Assembly (NCBI GenBank): GCA_009785705.1
Contig: WQVS01000077.1
Location: forward strand, 1-6,826
Direction: 5' to 3'
DNA from: Coriobacteriia bacterium
Lineage (GTDB): Bacteria > Actinomycetota > Coriobacteriia > WRKU01 > WQUG01
DNA length: 6,826 bases
Part shown: in pieces, positions 5,467 to 6,826 of the stretch
Numbering within the stretch: the first letter of the stretch is position 1
Layout of the letters: the number at the start of each line of letters is the position of its first letter
The notes under the pieces: model-generated
What the model saw: only the letters and a program-made list of their open reading frames with translations
Databases searched by the model: none
Told to the model about the DNA's origin: nothing
Program-made: the position numbers and the translations under genes

Positions 5467-6522
5467 TTATTTTTGCGCCTGTACGGCAGCAGTGATTTTT
5501 TCAGTAAGTTCATTGCGAACAGCCTTTGCACCCACCAAGATGCCATTAGCTATCGCTTCTGGTGAAGAAGAACCATGGGCAACAAGGCACAAGCCTTTTA
5601 CACCCAGTAAAGGAGCCGCCCCATACTGGTCAGGGTCAAGTTCACTTTTTAGCTCTTTAAAGGAACCCTTGAGCACCAGTGCAGCCAGTTTTGTTAAGCC
5701 TGTTGCCATAAAAGCTGTCTTAAGTTTAGCTAGCAGATAAAACATTGAGCCTTCGAGTGTTTTTAGGACAACATTTCCCGTAAAGCCATCAGTGACAATA
5801 ACGTCTGCTTTGCCATCTAGGATGTCGCGCCCTTCTACGTTTCCGATGAAGTTGTGGATTTGCTCCTTCATAAGAACTTGAGTTGCTTTGGCAAGTTCAG
5901 AGCCCTTGCCTTCCTCTGAGCCAATGTTAAGCAGAGCGATGCTGGGATTATCTATACTTAGGGTTGCCTGTGCATAGGCGCGAGCCATTTCAGCGAATTG
6001 TACAAGCAGCTCTGGCTTGCAGTCAGCGTTGGCACCTGTGTCTGCAAGAACTACAGGACGTTTACCCGGCAATACAACGGCAAGGGTTGGACGTGCTACC
6101 CCACGGATGCGCCCTATGACAAGTGTGCCTGCAGCTAGACAGGCTGCTGTTGAACCAGCAGAAATGAAGCCTTGTGCTGCGCCTTCTTTAACCAGGCGGG
6201 CAGCAACTACGATTGATGCATCCTTCTTGCTGCGGACGGCACGAGCTGGGTCATGCTCATCCATGGCGATTTCTTCAGTAGTAATATGAGCATCTACGCG
6301 CCCGCGTGCAGCACTGCTCGTTGCGAAAGGTTCAATGACCTCTGCAGGACCACAAAGTGCTACGCGCAACTGTGAGTCGCGCTGCAGCGCTAATGCCACA
6401 CCATCAAGAACCGCTGAAGGTGCAAAATCGCCGCCGAGTGCATCGACAGCGATAGTTACAGGAAGCACTCCTCCGCCTTGTTCTGCAGATGGAGTTGCGT
6501 CTATATTATTTGTGTGAGCCAT
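5467..6522 (-). CDS. plsX: PlsX, phosphate acyltransferase
   Basis: PlsX moves the acyl group from acyl-ACP to phosphate, giving acyl-phosphate for PlsY in phosphatidic acid synthesis. It is a peripheral, membrane-associated enzyme. The 351 residues compare with about 330-345 in typical PlsX. Family motifs appear in order: I-A-V-D-A-L-G-G-D-F-A-P (24-35), A-V-R-S-K-K-D-A-S (95-103), S-A-G-S-T-A-A (121-127, usually S-A-G-N-T-G-A), D-T-G-A-N-A-D-C-K-P-E (161-171), L-L-N-I-G-S-E-E-G-K-G (197-207), F-I-G-N-V-E-G-R-D-I (225-234), V-T-D-G-F-T-G-N-V-V-L-K (243-254), and a late V-A-H-G-S-S-S. There is an N-terminal extension of about 22 polar residues. The ATG start at 6522 has only a weak GGCGG ribosome site 10 bases upstream, itself part of a small hairpin. 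A GTG at codon 19 has GGAGG too close to be useful. The gene lies 35 bases after rpmF, the usual operon pairing. Confidence 0.96.
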   Translation of the reverse strand: MAHTNNIDATPSAEQGGGVLPVTIAVDALGGDFAPSAVLDGVALALQRDSQLRVALCGPAEVIEPFATSSAARGRVDAHITTEEIAMDEHDPARAVRSKKDASIVVAARLVKEGAAQGFISAGSTAACLAAGTLVIGRIRGVARPTLAVVLPGKRPVVLADTGANADCKPELLVQFAEMARAYAQATLSIDNPSIALLNIGSEEGKGSELAKATQVLMKEQIHNFIGNVEGRDILDGKADVIVTDGFTGNVVLKTLEGSMFYLLAKLKTAFMATGLTKLAALVLKGSFKELKSELDPDQYGAAPLLGVKGLCLVAHGSSSPEAIANGILVGAKAVRNELTEKITAAVQAQK

Positions 6523-6557
6523 GCTGGATTAACCGCCAGACAAAAGGCGAGAGGCGC

Positions 6558-6737
6558 CTAGGCTTCAGTCTCTACGACTTCTTTGCCCTTGTAGTATCCA
6601 CAGAAACCGCATACACGATGAGGAAGCTTTGCCTCACGACATTGTGGGCATTCCTGCGTGTTTTCTGCGCTATCTTTCCAATTAGAGCGACGGTGGTTAG
6701 TCTTAATGCGCCCTTTTTTCCTCTTAGGTACTGCCAT
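6558..6737 (-). CDS. rpmF: Ribosomal protein L32 (bL32), zinc-ribbon form
   Basis: Small protein of the 50S subunit. The 59 residues start M-A-V-P-K-R-K-K-G-R and continue with T-N-H-R-R-S-N-W (13-20), the hallmark of L32. Two Cys pairs, C30-P-Q-C33 and C43-G-F-C46, form an intact zinc ribbon (the C+ type; C- paralogues lack these). The end is K-G-K-E-V-V-E-T-E-A. Its ATG has AAAGGA 7 bases upstream. The partner plsX follows after 35 bases. Upstream, bacteria often carry a DUF177/YceD gene; only 89 bases remain in the window and I cannot confirm it. Confidence 0.98.
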   Translation of the reverse strand: MAVPKRKKGRIKTNHRRSNWKDSAENTQECPQCREAKLPHRVCGFCGYYKGKEVVETEA

Positions 6738-6744
6738 TATTGTT

Positions 6745-6750
6745 TCCTTT
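6745..6750 (-). promoter_or_regulatory. Ribosome binding site of rpmF
   Basis: AAAGGA in an A-rich context lies 7 bases before the rpmF ATG at 6737, which fixes the start of this short gene. Confidence 0.7.
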
Positions 6751-6766
6751 TCTTCATAAAATTTCT

Positions 6767-6791
6767 AGCTATGCCCCTAGCTCAATGCTAG
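6767..6791 (-). other. Mutually exclusive hairpins in the rpmF leader
   Basis: Three CTAG-containing segments can pair in two exclusive ways. CTAGC (6791-6787) pairs with GCTAG (6781-6777) across a 5-base loop. Alternatively AGCTA (6782-6778) pairs with TAGCT (6771-6767) across a 6-base loop. Both use the same middle segment. Stems are only 5 base pairs, so this is suggestive rather than strong evidence for leader control. Confidence 0.3.
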
Positions 6792-6806
6792 TAAAAGCAA
6801 CTGCAC

Positions 6807-6815
6807 AGTATAGCA
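6807..6815 (-). promoter_or_regulatory. Candidate extended -10 promoter upstream of rpmF
   Basis: TGC-TATACT is an extended -10 with 5 of 6 matches to TATAAT, about 70 bases before the rpmF ATG. Any -35 would lie beyond the window edge, so it cannot be judged. The other promoter candidate in this window shares the TGC-TA start. Confidence 0.3.
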
Positions 6816-6826
6816 CATCTACCTTA

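Noticed and set aside
6466..6468. GTG at plsX codon 19 as the true start
   Set aside because: It would give a length closer to the family, but the GGAGG is almost adjacent to the GTG, too close for normal initiation. The upstream ATG keeps an open polar extension. Kept as a minor alternative only.

Overview
All supported genes lie on the minus strand. The stretch looks like a moderate-GC actinobacterial chromosome. My best guess is the class Coriobacteriia (Atopobium/Lancefieldella-like), from the general look of the PurL, PurF and L32 proteins and the SP-M-N-x-R-Y start of one small membrane protein. That placement comes from memory of protein families, not from a search, and is tentative. 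I see no mobile element, CRISPR array, tRNA or rRNA.

Layout in transcription order (high to low coordinates). (1) rpmF (ribosomal protein L32) and plsX (phosphate acyltransferase), the common bacterial pairing that links ribosome supply to phospholipid precursor synthesis. The rpmF leader carries two mutually exclusive small hairpins and a possible extended -10. (2) An intergenic leader of about 160 bases with a plausible extended -10 promoter and two hairpins. (3) Two small membrane-protein genes of unknown function. The first is split between two reading frames: a well-supported start in one frame and the membrane domains and Lys/Asp-rich tail in the -1 frame. The second has three membrane segments and an acidic tail. 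(4) A purine biosynthesis block, purL-purF-purM, with tightly spaced or directly abutting genes. purM runs off the window.

The purine genes encode step 1 (PurF: PRPP to phosphoribosylamine), step 4 (PurL: FGAR to FGAM) and step 5 (PurM: FGAM to AIR). PurL is the small form that needs separate PurS and PurQ subunits. Neither is encoded here; the two membrane-protein genes sit where they might be expected.

The most unusual feature is PurF. Its phosphoribosyltransferase domain and four iron-sulfur cluster cysteines look intact, but the N-terminal nucleophilic Cys of the glutaminase domain is Ser, and the Arg of the glutamine-binding G-H-x-R-Y motif is also Ser. The gene starts with GTG directly after the purL stop, so no missed upstream Cys is possible. 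It reads as a PurF that cannot hydrolyse glutamine in the usual way. The second point of interest is the split membrane-protein gene, which has a slippery A-run, a spacer and a hairpin compatible with -1 frameshifting, though a simple one-base loss or sequence error is an equal or better explanation.
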